This document shows positions 53,133-62,630 of a DNA stretch of 64,000 bases, piece after piece. How positions within the stretch are numbered: the stretch's first letter is position 1; every line of letters starts with the position of its first letter. The stretch lies in NCBI RefSeq assembly GCF_900465315.1, contig NZ_UBIX01000013.1, one strand, 5' to 3'. The notes beneath the pieces are model-generated. The model was not told where the DNA came from. It searched no databases and saw only the letters and a program-made list of their open reading frames with translations. Source of the DNA: Asaia bogorensis_B (GTDB lineage: Bacteria; Pseudomonadota; Alphaproteobacteria; Acetobacterales; Acetobacteraceae). Both the position numbers and the translations under genes were made by a program.

Positions 53133-54709
53133 TGCTTTTCAGCGCACGCTCCCGCAAGGGAATGGTTACCGCCCCGCATCATCTGGCGGCACAGGCAGGG
53201 CGGGATATTCTCAAGGCAGGTGGCAACGCGGTCGAGGCAGCCGTCGCTGTGGCTGCAACCCTGTCCGTGGTTTACCCCCATATGACCGGCCTTGGGGGAG
53301 ATGGCTTCTGGCTCGTCCGCCGCCCTGATGGCGAGACCGTGGCCATCGATGCGTGTGGCAGGCTCGCCCAGAACGCAACGCCTGAACTCTACGCGGAATG
53401 TGACAGTGTGCCCTGGCGTGGCGGGCTGGCAGCCAATACGGTTGCCGGTACGGTTGCGGGCTGGTCGCGAGCGCTCGCCTATGCAGGAGGGGCGTTGCCT
53501 CTCTCGACATTGCTGGCCGACGCCATCGACCACGCCGAGGGCGGCATGGTGGTTACGGAAAGCATGGCCGGACTTATGGCTGCCCATCTTGACGTGCTGA
53601 GCTACATGCCCAATTTCAGCGGCCTGTTCCTGCCACAAGGCGATATGCCAATTGCGGGCGCCGTGCACAGCAATCCGGCGCTGGCGCGCACGTTGCGACG
53701 CCTCGCCAATGCCGGTCTGGGTGATTTTTATCATGGCAAGCTGGCCGATCAGATCGCGGCTGATCTTGCGTCTTGCGGTTCGCCGGTCAGCCGCGACGAC
53801 CTCAATCACCATGAAGCGCTCCTGACAAAGCCGCTTGAGACCAGCCTTCATCATGGTCGCTTCTTCAATATGGTCGCACCAACGCAGGGCGCCGCTTCCC
53901 TGCTGATTCTGGCTCTGGCCGAACGGCTGGGCGTGACCGGGGCTGATACGGTTGACGACATTCATCGCTGGGTTGAGGCGACGAAGGCCGCCTTTATCTG
54001 GCGCGATCGGGTAATTGCCGATCCTGCCATCATGGAAACCTCCCCACAGGCGCTTTTGTCCGATCAGGCTGCTCTGGATGATATGGCGGCCTCCGTTGAT
54101 CTGACCCGAGCGGCGCCCTGGCCTCATCAGGCCCAGCAGGGCGACACCACGTGGTTTGGCGTGATGGACTCGCAGGGCTGGGCCGTCAGCATGATCCAGA
54201 GCCTCTATTTCGAATTTGGCTCGGGCATCGTGCTGCCGGAGAGCGGCCTGGTATGGCAGAATCGCGGGGCCAGTTTCGACCTCGTGCCCGGGCGTCTGCG
54301 CAGCCTCGTGCCGGGGCGCAAGCCTTTCCACACGCTGAACCCTGCCATGGCCGCGCTCAATGATGGGAGCTTGCTGGCCTATGGCACGATGGGCGGCGAG
54401 GGGCAGCCGCAGACCCAGGCGGCCATCGTGGCGCGCAATGTCATCGCCGGGCTGAGCCTTCAGGAATCGATCACGGCACCGCGTTGGCTTTTGGGGCGCA
54501 CCTGGGGTGAAACCACCACAACGCTCAAGATGGAAACGCGTTTTGGTCCGGAAATCCTAGAGGGGCTGAGCGCGCTTGGTCACGACGTCGAGAGTCTGAC
54601 GCCATTTGCCACTGCGATGGGTCATGCCGGGGCCATTCGGCGCTATGAGGATGGCACAATGGAAGGGGCCACCGACCCACGCAGCGATGGCGGCGTGGCG
54701 GCGCTTTGA
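53132..54709 (+). CDS. hpxW: HpxW-like gamma-glutamyltransferase-family Ntn hydrolase (oxamate amidohydrolase)
   Basis: In Klebsiella HpxW splits oxamate to oxalate and ammonia. The 525 aa protein has the GGT fold: GNAVEAAVAVAATLSVVYPH and GLGGDGFWLV near the start, and the autoprocessing threonine Thr339 in GDTTWFGVMD, which becomes the nucleophile of the small subunit. No signal peptide, unlike periplasmic GGT, so it is cytosolic. TMGGEGQPQTQ near 418 and WLLGRTWG are also HpxW-like. The ATG overlaps the amidase stop by 1 nt. Confidence 0.85.
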   Translation: MLFSARSRKGMVTAPHHLAAQAGRDILKAGGNAVEAAVAVAATLSVVYPHMTGLGGDGFWLVRRPDGETVAIDACGRLAQNATPELYAECDSVPWRGGLAANTVAGTVAGWSRALAYAGGALPLSTLLADAIDHAEGGMVVTESMAGLMAAHLDVLSYMPNFSGLFLPQGDMPIAGAVHSNPALARTLRRLANAGLGDFYHGKLADQIAADLASCGSPVSRDDLNHHEALLTKPLETSLHHGRFFNMVAPTQGAASLLILALAERLGVTGADTVDDIHRWVEATKAAFIWRDRVIADPAIMETSPQALLSDQAALDDMAASVDLTRAAPWPHQAQQGDTTWFGVMDSQGWAVSMIQSLYFEFGSGIVLPESGLVWQNRGASFDLVPGRLRSLVPGRKPFHTLNPAMAALNDGSLLAYGTMGGEGQPQTQAAIVARNVIAGLSLQESITAPRWLLGRTWGETTTTLKMETRFGPEILEGLSALGHDVESLTPFATAMGHAGAIRRYEDGTMEGATDPRSDGGVAAL

Positions 54710-54729
54710 ACGGGAGAGAACGAACAGGC

Positions 54730-55626
54730 ATGACACAGGCATATCCACGCGACCTGCTGGGCTATGGTGCCAATCCCCCCGAGGCCGCATGGCCGGGCGG
54801 CGCCCGCATCGCCGTCCAGTTCGTTCTGAATTACGAGGAAGGCGCAGAGAATAACGTTCTGCATGGCGATGCGGGTTCCGAGGCCTTTCTGTCGGAAATG
54901 GTCGGTACCCGTTCGATCATCGGCGCGCGCTGCATGCAGATGGAAAGCCTGTATGAATACGGCTCTCGCGCCGGCTTCTGGCGTCTCCACCGGCTTTTCA
55001 CCGAGGCAGGTTTACCCCTTACGGTTTTCGGTGTGGCAATGGCCCTTGCCCGCAATCCCGATGCTGTAACGGCCATGAAGCAGGCAGGCTGGGAGATTGC
55101 GTCCCACGGCTATCGATGGATCGATTATCAGGACATCCCTGAAGCAATCGAGCGTGAGCATATCCGGGAAGCCATCAGGCTGCATGAAGAGGTCACGGGA
55201 GAGGCCCCGCTGGGCTGGTATCAGGGGCGTACAAGCCCGAACACCGCCCGGCTTGTCGCCGAGGAAGGCTGCTTCGTCTACGACGCCGATTCCTATGCCG
55301 ATGATCTGCCCTATTACGACCGTCGTTATGGCCGGGCGCAGCTGATCGTGCCTTACACGCTTGACGTAAACGATATGAAGCTCGTCGCGCTCAATGGTTT
55401 TACCGAAGGCGAGCAGTTCTTCCGTTATCTGCGTGATACGTTCGACATGCTGTATCAGGAGGGCGGGCGTATGATGTCTGTCGGCCTGCATTGTCGCCTT
55501 GCAGGCAGGCCCGCCCGTGCGCTGGCGCTCAAACGTTTCATCGCCCATGTGCAGGCCCATCAGGACGCTTGGGTTGCGACACGGCTCGATATCGCCCGTC
55601 ACTGGCAGGAGCATCACCCCGCATGA
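54730..55626 (+). CDS. puuE: PuuE-type allantoinase (polysaccharide-deacetylase fold)
   Basis: Opens allantoin to allantoate; this metal-independent allantoinase belongs to the NodB deacetylase fold instead of the amidohydrolase fold. 298 aa; GARIAVQFVLNYEEG near 24, EIASHGYRWIDYQ near 118 (NodB-type His), WYQGRTSPNT near 155 and VGLHCRLAGRPAR near 257 are PuuE hallmarks. ATG at 54730, 20 nt after hpxW; the stop overlaps uraD by 4 nt. Confidence 0.92.
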   Translation: MTQAYPRDLLGYGANPPEAAWPGGARIAVQFVLNYEEGAENNVLHGDAGSEAFLSEMVGTRSIIGARCMQMESLYEYGSRAGFWRLHRLFTEAGLPLTVFGVAMALARNPDAVTAMKQAGWEIASHGYRWIDYQDIPEAIEREHIREAIRLHEEVTGEAPLGWYQGRTSPNTARLVAEEGCFVYDADSYADDLPYYDRRYGRAQLIVPYTLDVNDMKLVALNGFTEGEQFFRYLRDTFDMLYQEGGRMMSVGLHCRLAGRPARALALKRFIAHVQAHQDAWVATRLDIARHWQEHHPA

Positions 55627-56117
55627 TCACCGCGAACACACGGGAAGAATTCGTATCGGCCTACGGCGATATCTATGAGCACACGCCCTGGATCGTGGCC
55701 GAGGCGTGGCCTCAGGCGCCCTTTTCAGGCCCGGAGGCCATGATTGCCGCAACATCGCAGATCATACGCGATGCCGATCACGACAGGCAGGAAGCGCTGG
55801 TGAAAGCCCATCCGGAGCTCGCACGCAAATTCGGTGTAGACCCCGATCTGGGCAGGCTCTCGGCTGCCGAGCAGGAGGGGGCGGGTCTAGACAGGTTGAG
55901 CGAGGCTGAATTCATCGCCTTCCGCGCTTTAAACGAAGCCTATCAGGCACGTTTCGATATGCCTTTCGTCATCTGTGTCCGACAGGCCACCAAGGAGCGT
56001 ATGCGTCAGGAGATAGAACGTCGACTGGCGCAGTCACCGCAGGAGGAACTGGCTGAGGCCCTCGGTCAGATCGACCAGATTGCGTTGCTCAGACTCAAGG
56101 ACAGGACAGCATCATGA
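55623..56117 (+). CDS. uraD: OHCU decarboxylase
   Basis: Decarboxylates 2-oxo-4-hydroxy-4-carboxy-5-ureidoimidazoline to S-allantoin. A 164 aa all-helical protein with HTPWIVAEAW, LVKAHPELA (catalytic His region) near 60, SAAEQEGAGLD near 83, YQARFDMPFVICVR near 117 and a basic tail, all UraD features. Start and stop overlap its neighbours by 4 nt each. Confidence 0.94.
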   Translation: MITANTREEFVSAYGDIYEHTPWIVAEAWPQAPFSGPEAMIAATSQIIRDADHDRQEALVKAHPELARKFGVDPDLGRLSAAEQEGAGLDRLSEAEFIAFRALNEAYQARFDMPFVICVRQATKERMRQEIERRLAQSPQEELAEALGQIDQIALLRLKDRTAS

Positions 56118-56446
56118 CCAGCCTTTCCACCCATGTTCTCGACACGGCAGGGGGCGTGCCCGCACAGGGTATGACGATCACCCTGCTTCATGATGATCGC
56201 GTACTCTTTTCCGGTGTGACAAATGAGGATGGCCGCTGTCCCGGCCTGAAGGATATTGCGGTCGGGGAAGGCGCTTATGTGCTTCGCTTCGACGTGGCGG
56301 CCTATTTCAGGGGGCGTGGGCATGATCTGCCCGAGCCGCCTTTTCTGGATGTGGTGCAGATCGATTTCGGCATGACGGAAACCGGGCATTACCACGTGCC
56401 GCTACTGGTCTCGCCCTTTGGCTATTCGACCTATCGCGGGAGCTGA
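56114..56446 (+). CDS. hiuH: 5-hydroxyisourate hydrolase (transthyretin-like)
   Basis: Hydrolyses 5-hydroxyisourate to OHCU. 110 aa, with the family N-terminus LSTHVLDTAGG at residues 4-14, internal H/R active-site residues and the signature C-terminus YRGS. No signal peptide, so cytosolic. Last gene of the operon; a terminator follows 34 nt later. Confidence 0.95.
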   Translation: MTSLSTHVLDTAGGVPAQGMTITLLHDDRVLFSGVTNEDGRCPGLKDIAVGEGAYVLRFDVAAYFRGRGHDLPEPPFLDVVQIDFGMTETGHYHVPLLVSPFGYSTYRGS

Positions 56447-56480
56447 TACGCGTCATCCTGTATGGCGCGGGATGCGCATG

Positions 56481-56519
56481 AAAAAAGGGAGAAAGGCGCA
56501 GGCCCTTCTCCCTTTTTTT
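56481..56519. terminator. Bidirectional terminator of the purine operon and the TonB receptor gene
   Basis: AAAAAAGGGAGAA (56481-56493) pairs with TTCTCCCTTTTTT (56506-56518), giving A and T tracts on either side. Confidence 0.87.
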
Positions 56520-56566
56520 GTCGTCTTGCTTCCATGACGCGGAGCAGGGCTCCGCGCCCGGCCCGA

Positions 56567-59536
56567 TCAGAAGTTCAGACCAGCCTGCAGGAAGATGTAA
56601 CGGCCCAGATAGAAGCCGCCATAGGTGCTGTCAGCCGAGTTGGAGGCTGCGTTGAGGACGAAAGGCGGGTTCTTGCCAGCGATGTTCTGCACGCCGCCTT
56701 CGAAGTTCCAGCGCTTCCAGGTGTAGCCGATCGAGATGTCCTGCTGAACCATTGCAGGTGTCTTGATACGGGCGTTCGCCGCCGGATTTTCCTCGCTGAG
56801 GAAGGCACCACCGTCATTCCAGTTCATGCCGCCGATATACTGGAACATGTAGGAAACACGAAAAGCATCATGCTGCCAGGTCAGGGTAGCATAGTCACGA
56901 ACGCGCGGGTTGCTCGAGCCGTTCTGGTAGAACAGGGCCCCTGTCTGGTTCAGATACGCGCCGCCGGGCTGCTGCTGCTGCTTGTACTTGACCAGCTGCT
57001 GGAAGTTATTGTCGACGATGAACGAGTCATGACGCGTGACACGGAAGCGATAGTTCAGATCGAAATCGATACCGCTGGTGATCAGGTCGCCAAGGTTCTG
57101 GTCAAGCGCCGAAACCGTGTTGATCTGGCCATTCGGCAGACGGTTGATATCGCTGCAATAGGACTGGACGCTCTCCTGATAGCACTGGTTCAGGATATAC
57201 TGCGTGGGAAGCGAGCCAATCAGGCCGCCAATCGTGTAATGCCAGTATTCAACCGAGGCAGACAGACCCGGCACCCAGCGCGGCGTGATGATCGTGCCGA
57301 ACGTGTAGGTACGGCCGGTTTCAGGCTGCAGCGCCTTGTTGCCACCCTGAAGCGTGGGCACCTGACCCGAGTTGGCCGAGTTGAAGTTCTGCGGGTTGGC
57401 AACGCCACCCTTGATGCAGTTCGCGACGAGCGTGGGGCTGGTTGCACCAGCGCAGGGATCGGACGCTGCAAGATAGCTGAGGCCGACACCACCATAGAGC
57501 TCATAGACGTTCGGCTGGCGGAAAGATGTACCCAGCGTACCGCGGAAGCGGATGTCACGAATGGGTGCCCAGTCGATACCGACCTTCCAGTTCTTGGCGC
57601 CGCCGAAGGTGTTGTATGACGAGTAACGGCCCTGACCGTCAATCGACAGATCCTTGGCGAAGGCAACGTCCTTGAGGAGCTGCGCATGGCCCTGGATATA
57701 GCCTTCCGTCACGTTGAAGCCACCCGAGGTCGCCTGCACGGTGTTCGTGAGCGAATAGCCGCTCTGCACCAGCGGATCAGGATTGTTCGAGAGCTGCTCG
57801 CCACGATGTTCCATGCCAAGCGCCACACCGAAATCGCCACCGCCCTTCCAGGGCATATGAACGATATGGTTGTTGTGGATGCGCAGGTTCAGGTCGCGCA
57901 GCTGGTACATGGTGTGCTGGTAGGTGGTATAGTTCGCGTATTGCGCGGCACCCGGCGACAGACGCGTGAAGGCGTTGGACTGCACGCAGCCCGGTGAGCC
58001 TGCACAGCTGTTCGGGTTATAGATCAGTGCGCCATTCGGGTCGTTCGGATCGACCGCGTTTTCAAGGCCCCATTCCTGAAGCAGCTTCGAGTAGCTGCCG
58101 ACGCCCTGAAGCTCATCAGTCACCTGGCTCGCACCATAGGTGTAGGACAGGTCGTACTTCCAGTCGCGCACGATGTCGCCACGCACGCCGAACATGCCGG
58201 TCACCGTGTCGCTGACGTTATTGTCGATACGCGGCCCGAACTCGTTCAGACGGCGATAAAGCTGAAGATCCTCACCCGTCGGATTGCCGGGATAATCGGC
58301 GCCGAGAATGATCGAGTTGGGCAGAGGCGAGGGCGGTACGCTGCCAATCGCAGGCTCAGGAGCAAGGCTCGTCTTGGATGAGCGATGGGCGTAGAGCACG
58401 TTCGAATAGAGGTCGAAATGCTTGTTGATCTCGTAATGCAGATCACCCGAAAGGGTCGAATCCTGCAAGGCGTTCATCAGCGACGTGTTCTGGCCGTAGT
58501 TGTAACGCTTGCTCTTGCTGTAGGGGCTGAGCGAGCCATTATCGAGATTGCCGACATAGGCGTTGCCGCTGTCGAGGCCGAAATATGTGCCGCCCGGCGT
58601 GATGATCGAGCCAACCTGTACGCTCGACTGGTTCGGGTAGGTGCCCGATGCGCCAAGCGCCGTACGCGACCAAGAGCGGTTGCGCTGCTGGATGCCACCC
58701 TGCGTCATGTAGCTGCCGCCGAGGGTGATGTTGCCCTTGTCGTGGTCGAAGTTCCAGCCCTTCATGGCCGAGATCATGCCGGTACGGTTGTCGCCGTGAC
58801 CGGTGATGCCGCCACGGATGGTTACGTTGCCGGTATTCATGTCGTGGCGCAGCTTGATGTTGAGCACGCCCGACACAGCGTCGGCACCATAGAGTTCCGA
58901 ACCACCATCCTTCAGGATTTCGACCGACTGGACCATCTGCACCGGGATCGTATTCAGATCGATACAGTTGTTGTTGCCGTTCGGTGTGGTGCGCTTGCCG
59001 TCCACCAGCACCAGAACGCGATTCTGACCCAGGTTACGCAGATCGACGCAGGCCGCGCCGCCGTAACCATTGGTGTTGGTGTTGGTCGTGCCGCTCGAGC
59101 CAATCGAGGGCAGGCGCGACAGGAAGTCGTTGAGGTTCGTGGCGCCCGTCTGCTGGATCTGCTTGGCTGTAACGATCTGTACCGGATTGGCGCTCGTGTT
59201 ATGGGCCGTGCTCAGGGCTGAACCGACGACGATGAGCTCTTCAGACTTGCCACCCTGTGAGAACGATACAGCGCTTGTCGGTGCGACATTGCGCAGCGCG
59301 TTCTGCGAGCGTGTGGGGACCATCGTGGCTGCAGGCGCTGTCTGAGCACCTAGCTGCGGTCCGTTGACCGGACGAGCGGTGGTCTTGCGAGCCGTGCTGT
59401 GCCTGGCCGCCTTGCGATGATGAGTGGTCGCTGCAGCCGTCTGCGCATGGGCTGCGACATTCGTTATGACAGGGGAAAGTATAATGGCCGCGCCCAGCAG
59501 CAATCGCCCTCGTCTCTGAAAATTAACGATTTTCAT
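56567..59536 (-). CDS. TonB-dependent outer-membrane receptor
   Basis: An outer-membrane beta barrel that imports a ligand using TonB energy. 989 aa: signal peptide (about 1-32, ending AHAQ), a Lys/Arg/His/Thr-rich extension to ~60, a TonB-box-like EELIVVGS at 99-106, then the plug domain (TGATNLNDFLSRLPS; VLVLVDGKR; ILKDGGSELYGADAVSGVLN) and a long barrel ending in Phe. Many Tyr/Gly/Asn-rich barrel strands resemble the unclassified 'TonB-dependent receptor' group of acetic acid bacteria; no ligand can be inferred. Strongly expressed-looking codon use. Upstream gap is 388 bp. Confidence 0.93.
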   Translation of the reverse strand: MKIVNFQRRGRLLLGAAIILSPVITNVAAHAQTAAATTHHRKAARHSTARKTTARPVNGPQLGAQTAPAATMVPTRSQNALRNVAPTSAVSFSQGGKSEELIVVGSALSTAHNTSANPVQIVTAKQIQQTGATNLNDFLSRLPSIGSSGTTNTNTNGYGGAACVDLRNLGQNRVLVLVDGKRTTPNGNNNCIDLNTIPVQMVQSVEILKDGGSELYGADAVSGVLNIKLRHDMNTGNVTIRGGITGHGDNRTGMISAMKGWNFDHDKGNITLGGSYMTQGGIQQRNRSWSRTALGASGTYPNQSSVQVGSIITPGGTYFGLDSGNAYVGNLDNGSLSPYSKSKRYNYGQNTSLMNALQDSTLSGDLHYEINKHFDLYSNVLYAHRSSKTSLAPEPAIGSVPPSPLPNSIILGADYPGNPTGEDLQLYRRLNEFGPRIDNNVSDTVTGMFGVRGDIVRDWKYDLSYTYGASQVTDELQGVGSYSKLLQEWGLENAVDPNDPNGALIYNPNSCAGSPGCVQSNAFTRLSPGAAQYANYTTYQHTMYQLRDLNLRIHNNHIVHMPWKGGGDFGVALGMEHRGEQLSNNPDPLVQSGYSLTNTVQATSGGFNVTEGYIQGHAQLLKDVAFAKDLSIDGQGRYSSYNTFGGAKNWKVGIDWAPIRDIRFRGTLGTSFRQPNVYELYGGVGLSYLAASDPCAGATSPTLVANCIKGGVANPQNFNSANSGQVPTLQGGNKALQPETGRTYTFGTIITPRWVPGLSASVEYWHYTIGGLIGSLPTQYILNQCYQESVQSYCSDINRLPNGQINTVSALDQNLGDLITSGIDFDLNYRFRVTRHDSFIVDNNFQQLVKYKQQQQPGGAYLNQTGALFYQNGSSNPRVRDYATLTWQHDAFRVSYMFQYIGGMNWNDGGAFLSEENPAANARIKTPAMVQQDISIGYTWKRWNFEGGVQNIAGKNPPFVLNAASNSADSTYGGFYLGRYIFLQAGLNF

Positions 59537-59924
59537 AAAAGTTTGCCCTCGGAATCACTTGGTTTCACGAGGCTGCGGTTTCTATCTTTTTATTGCAAGG
59601 TCGTTATCGTTCTGTGACGTTACGTTTCTGCAAAGCACTCGGGCGATGTTGCAAAATTGCATCGTTTTGTTGCCACAACGGCGATCTGCCGCCAGTTCAT
59701 CGCGCGACGGGTGAGGTAGCCGATAAGGTTTGGTTGGGTGCTCTGCGCAGGTGGGCTGGTGTACAAGCCCGGGAGAGAGACGGTCGGCAGCACCATCACG
59801 CGATTCGGCGACGGCGCTCCTTAACCTTCAGATTTCGCTAAGGACCCGCCGGGATAGGGCTGGCCAGCGCATCCCTTTGCGGCGCCGTGTTAGGCGTACA
59901 TTCGGGAGATGCTGGTCGTGTGGC
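59537..59924. promoter_or_regulatory. Long gap upstream of the TonB receptor
   Basis: 388 bp with no convincing gene. A short inverted repeat TGCAA-AA-TTGCA lies at 59650-59661 and GACGTTACGT at about 59617-59626. The receptor promoter should lie on the minus strand just above 59536. I see no clear Fur-box. Confidence 0.4.
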
Positions 59925-62630
59925 TCAATAGGATTTCAGCAGCTTGTCCAGATAGTCGAGCTCGCTCTGGGGGCGTGTCCGATCTGCATCACGTCGGCGA
60001 AGCTCGCGCTCGATTTCCCTGGCTTTTTCGCGGCTGTCTGCTTCCGGCACTGTGCCGTCCGTGTCAGCGCCTGAATGGCCCTTGCCGGTTTTCCGGCCGA
60101 GGGGATCGCGGTCGCTCTTTTCACCGGACTGGCCGTCTCCGTTGTCGTCATCGTCGCTATCAGCCTGGCTCTGGCCTCTCTTGTCCTTGCCACCCTGGGC
60201 GTGGCCCGAGCTTCCCATTGTGGGCAGCAAGGCAAGCGGTCCACCGCCATGGTTCTTGCCTTTCTGCGCCTCGCTCATCTGCTGGCCAGTTTCGGCAAGA
60301 TCCTTCAGCACTTTGCGTATGGCGATTTCAGCAGGCCCGTCCTGTGCTGAGGCCAAGGCTGCACGCGCCGCCTTCATGTCCTGATCGGCCTTGGTCAGGC
60401 CCGGCATCGTCTTGCCGGTCAAGCCCTTTATGTCGTCATTGAGCAGGCGGGCCACCATTTGCAGGGCACGCTGGACAGCATGGTCGTTGCGCCTCTCCTC
60501 GTGCTGCAGCGCGATTTCGTCTGGCGAAAAAGGTGGAGGCTGGGCGGGGGGCGTTGCCTCATCCATATCCGGCGGCGGGGCCATCCCGAGGCGCTTGAGT
60601 AACTCAGCGGTGGACATGGCACTGACATCCTGCCCCGGGGCATTCTGGTTCAGCATGGCCTCGTGCGCGGCGCGCTGGCCAGGGTTCAGGCGGGACTGGG
60701 CATGGTCCAGCAGGGTGGTTTCACGTCTGACGAGATCATGCAGGGTCGCTTTCTGGGCTCGCGCCCGTGCCTGCGCCTGAAGCTGCTGGGCGATCTGCGC
60801 CAGGTCCTCCGGGGTGGCCGTGCGCATACGCTCGGCCATTCGCGAAAGGTCGTCAAGCCTTTTGATCGCCTGATCGGCATTGCCATTGGCCGCGTCCGAT
60901 TGCAGACGGCGCATGAGCCTCGATACCGGGTCCGATCCATCATCGGGTGAGTCACCGATGTCGGGAATAACCGTACCAAGCTGCATGCTGCGTTGCATCA
61001 GGGCCTGCATGCGTCGGCTCAGGGCCTCGCGCAGCGTCTTCATGCGCGAGGCAAGTTCCTGCTGCTCGGCTTCGCTATGCCCGGCAGGGCCCAGCGCACG
61101 CATGTGGGCGATCTGGTCCTGTACGGCCTTCTGCGCCGCGCGGATCTCAAGATTACCCTGTGCGGTGTCACGGTCCGTGTTGCGCAAATCTTCCAGATAC
61201 AGCGCGACAGCCCAGGTAAGCCCGATCGTGTTCTCTCTGGCTCCGTCTGAATCCTGATCCTCAAGCTGGGCGGCGGCATAGAGGAGCGCGAGGATGCTGC
61301 CTTTCTCCTGCAGCGGCAATGCGCTCGCAATCGCCCTCAGTTCGTCTGCAGTCTGTGCGGCAGTTTCGCGGTCGAGCCCGAAACGATGCCTCAGGCTCAC
61401 CAGGGCGCGGGCTGCAGGATCATGAAACACCCTGACAGGAAGCGTCACCGTCTCGGATTTGCTGTAGGCTGTCCTGCCGCTGCGGCTCGTGGCCTTGAGC
61501 CGCAGCGCGACAGCCTCTCCCGCCCATAGCGAAGCGGTGAGGTCGCTCTGGAACGTGCCGTCAGCCTTGTTGGGCACCCCTCTGAGAGGAATGGGTACGT
61601 TCAGCGCAGGCCTGTCCGGATTGGCCTTGAGTGTAATTTCTGCCTGTAGCGCCGCCACGCCATGTGCCTGAGCAACCCGCCAGGGCATGGCGAGATCGGT
61701 GCCGTCTTTTGCAGGCGCTGGCGGTGATGTCCACGCAACCTCGGGGGCGAGATCGGGGTCGATCTCGAATTGCCATTCGCCAACCGTCCGGCCACGCGAG
61801 CGAACGGAGATCCTGCCGCTATGAGCGAGTTTGGCGGTGAAGCTCCAGCTTCCGGAATCGAGTTGCTTCGTGGCGACATCGCTCGTTTCGATACCCAGAA
61901 GATGGGGGCCTGAGCGTGCGCCGGTGACATGAATGGTGAGTTTCGCATCCTGCGGGAGGCGCGGCGGCGTGGTGGTGTTCGTCAGGAAAACGGGTGCGCC
62001 GGGGGCATAATCCGGCATGTCGACCCAGGCCTCGATCTGCGGCAACGGGACATCGATATCATCCACGCCCGGCAGGAAGGCGGCCTCGAGGCGCGAGGGT
62101 GCCGCCGGACCCGACAGAGCGAGTGTCGCGATCAGGCATATCCCGAACCCTGCCCAACCGAATTTTCGGCCGGTGGTCCAGATCAGTCGTGGCCAGCCCG
62201 TGCGCAACCGCCCAACGCTGTCGCGCAGACGAGCCATATGCACGCGCCACAGGGCGGTTTCTTCGCCATCAGCCGGATAGTCATCAAGCGCAGCGAGAGG
62301 CTGATGTGCCAGTCCGGAAGCCCGCTCGATGCGCCTGTCTATGAGGGCGGGCGAGGGCGGGGGCAAACGCGTCATATTGCGGGCAGCAAGGGCGATGGCC
62401 CCTCCCGCAACGCCCGCCAGCAGAAACGCGTGCAGCGTGTCCGGCAGGGACTGCGGAAGGCGCAGCAACCCCGATATGGCGTAGGCACCTACGAGCGCCA
62501 GAGGGCGCTGGACGGCAGACCAGGCAGATTCGAGCCAGAGCACACGTCTTGCCCGATGACGCGCTTTGTGGACGCGCATCTCGAGCGTAAGGCTGGAGCC
62601 GGAAGACGGTGCGGGCGGCGCCATGCTCAT
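59925..62630 (-). CDS. TIGR02302/DUF4175 family membrane protein
   Basis: A 901 aa protein typical of alphaproteobacteria. Two to three hydrophobic segments near the N-terminus (about 45-85 and 150-175) precede a long, helical, Gln/Arg/Ala-rich region (about 500-760), then a Gly/Asp/Lys-rich low-complexity stretch (about 800-850) and a charged end reading REIERELRRR. Function unknown. The ATG overlaps the lysA stop by 4 nt, so the two are coupled, an arrangement common in the class. Confidence 0.87.
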   Translation of the reverse strand: MSMAPPAPSSGSSLTLEMRVHKARHRARRVLWLESAWSAVQRPLALVGAYAISGLLRLPQSLPDTLHAFLLAGVAGGAIALAARNMTRLPPPSPALIDRRIERASGLAHQPLAALDDYPADGEETALWRVHMARLRDSVGRLRTGWPRLIWTTGRKFGWAGFGICLIATLALSGPAAPSRLEAAFLPGVDDIDVPLPQIEAWVDMPDYAPGAPVFLTNTTTPPRLPQDAKLTIHVTGARSGPHLLGIETSDVATKQLDSGSWSFTAKLAHSGRISVRSRGRTVGEWQFEIDPDLAPEVAWTSPPAPAKDGTDLAMPWRVAQAHGVAALQAEITLKANPDRPALNVPIPLRGVPNKADGTFQSDLTASLWAGEAVALRLKATSRSGRTAYSKSETVTLPVRVFHDPAARALVSLRHRFGLDRETAAQTADELRAIASALPLQEKGSILALLYAAAQLEDQDSDGARENTIGLTWAVALYLEDLRNTDRDTAQGNLEIRAAQKAVQDQIAHMRALGPAGHSEAEQQELASRMKTLREALSRRMQALMQRSMQLGTVIPDIGDSPDDGSDPVSRLMRRLQSDAANGNADQAIKRLDDLSRMAERMRTATPEDLAQIAQQLQAQARARAQKATLHDLVRRETTLLDHAQSRLNPGQRAAHEAMLNQNAPGQDVSAMSTAELLKRLGMAPPPDMDEATPPAQPPPFSPDEIALQHEERRNDHAVQRALQMVARLLNDDIKGLTGKTMPGLTKADQDMKAARAALASAQDGPAEIAIRKVLKDLAETGQQMSEAQKGKNHGGGPLALLPTMGSSGHAQGGKDKRGQSQADSDDDDNGDGQSGEKSDRDPLGRKTGKGHSGADTDGTVPEADSREKAREIERELRRRDADRTRPQSELDYLDKLLKSY

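Noticed and set aside
52940..54331. 463-codon minus-strand frame opposite hpxY and hpxW
   Set aside because: It spans two well-supported coupled genes on the other strand and has no domain.
56462..57619. 385-codon plus-strand frame opposite the TonB receptor
   Set aside because: It runs through the hairpin terminator and is an antisense shadow of the barrel region.
58385..59221. 278-codon plus-strand frame opposite the TonB receptor plug
   Set aside because: Val/Ala/Arg-rich shadow with no motif or ribosome binding site.
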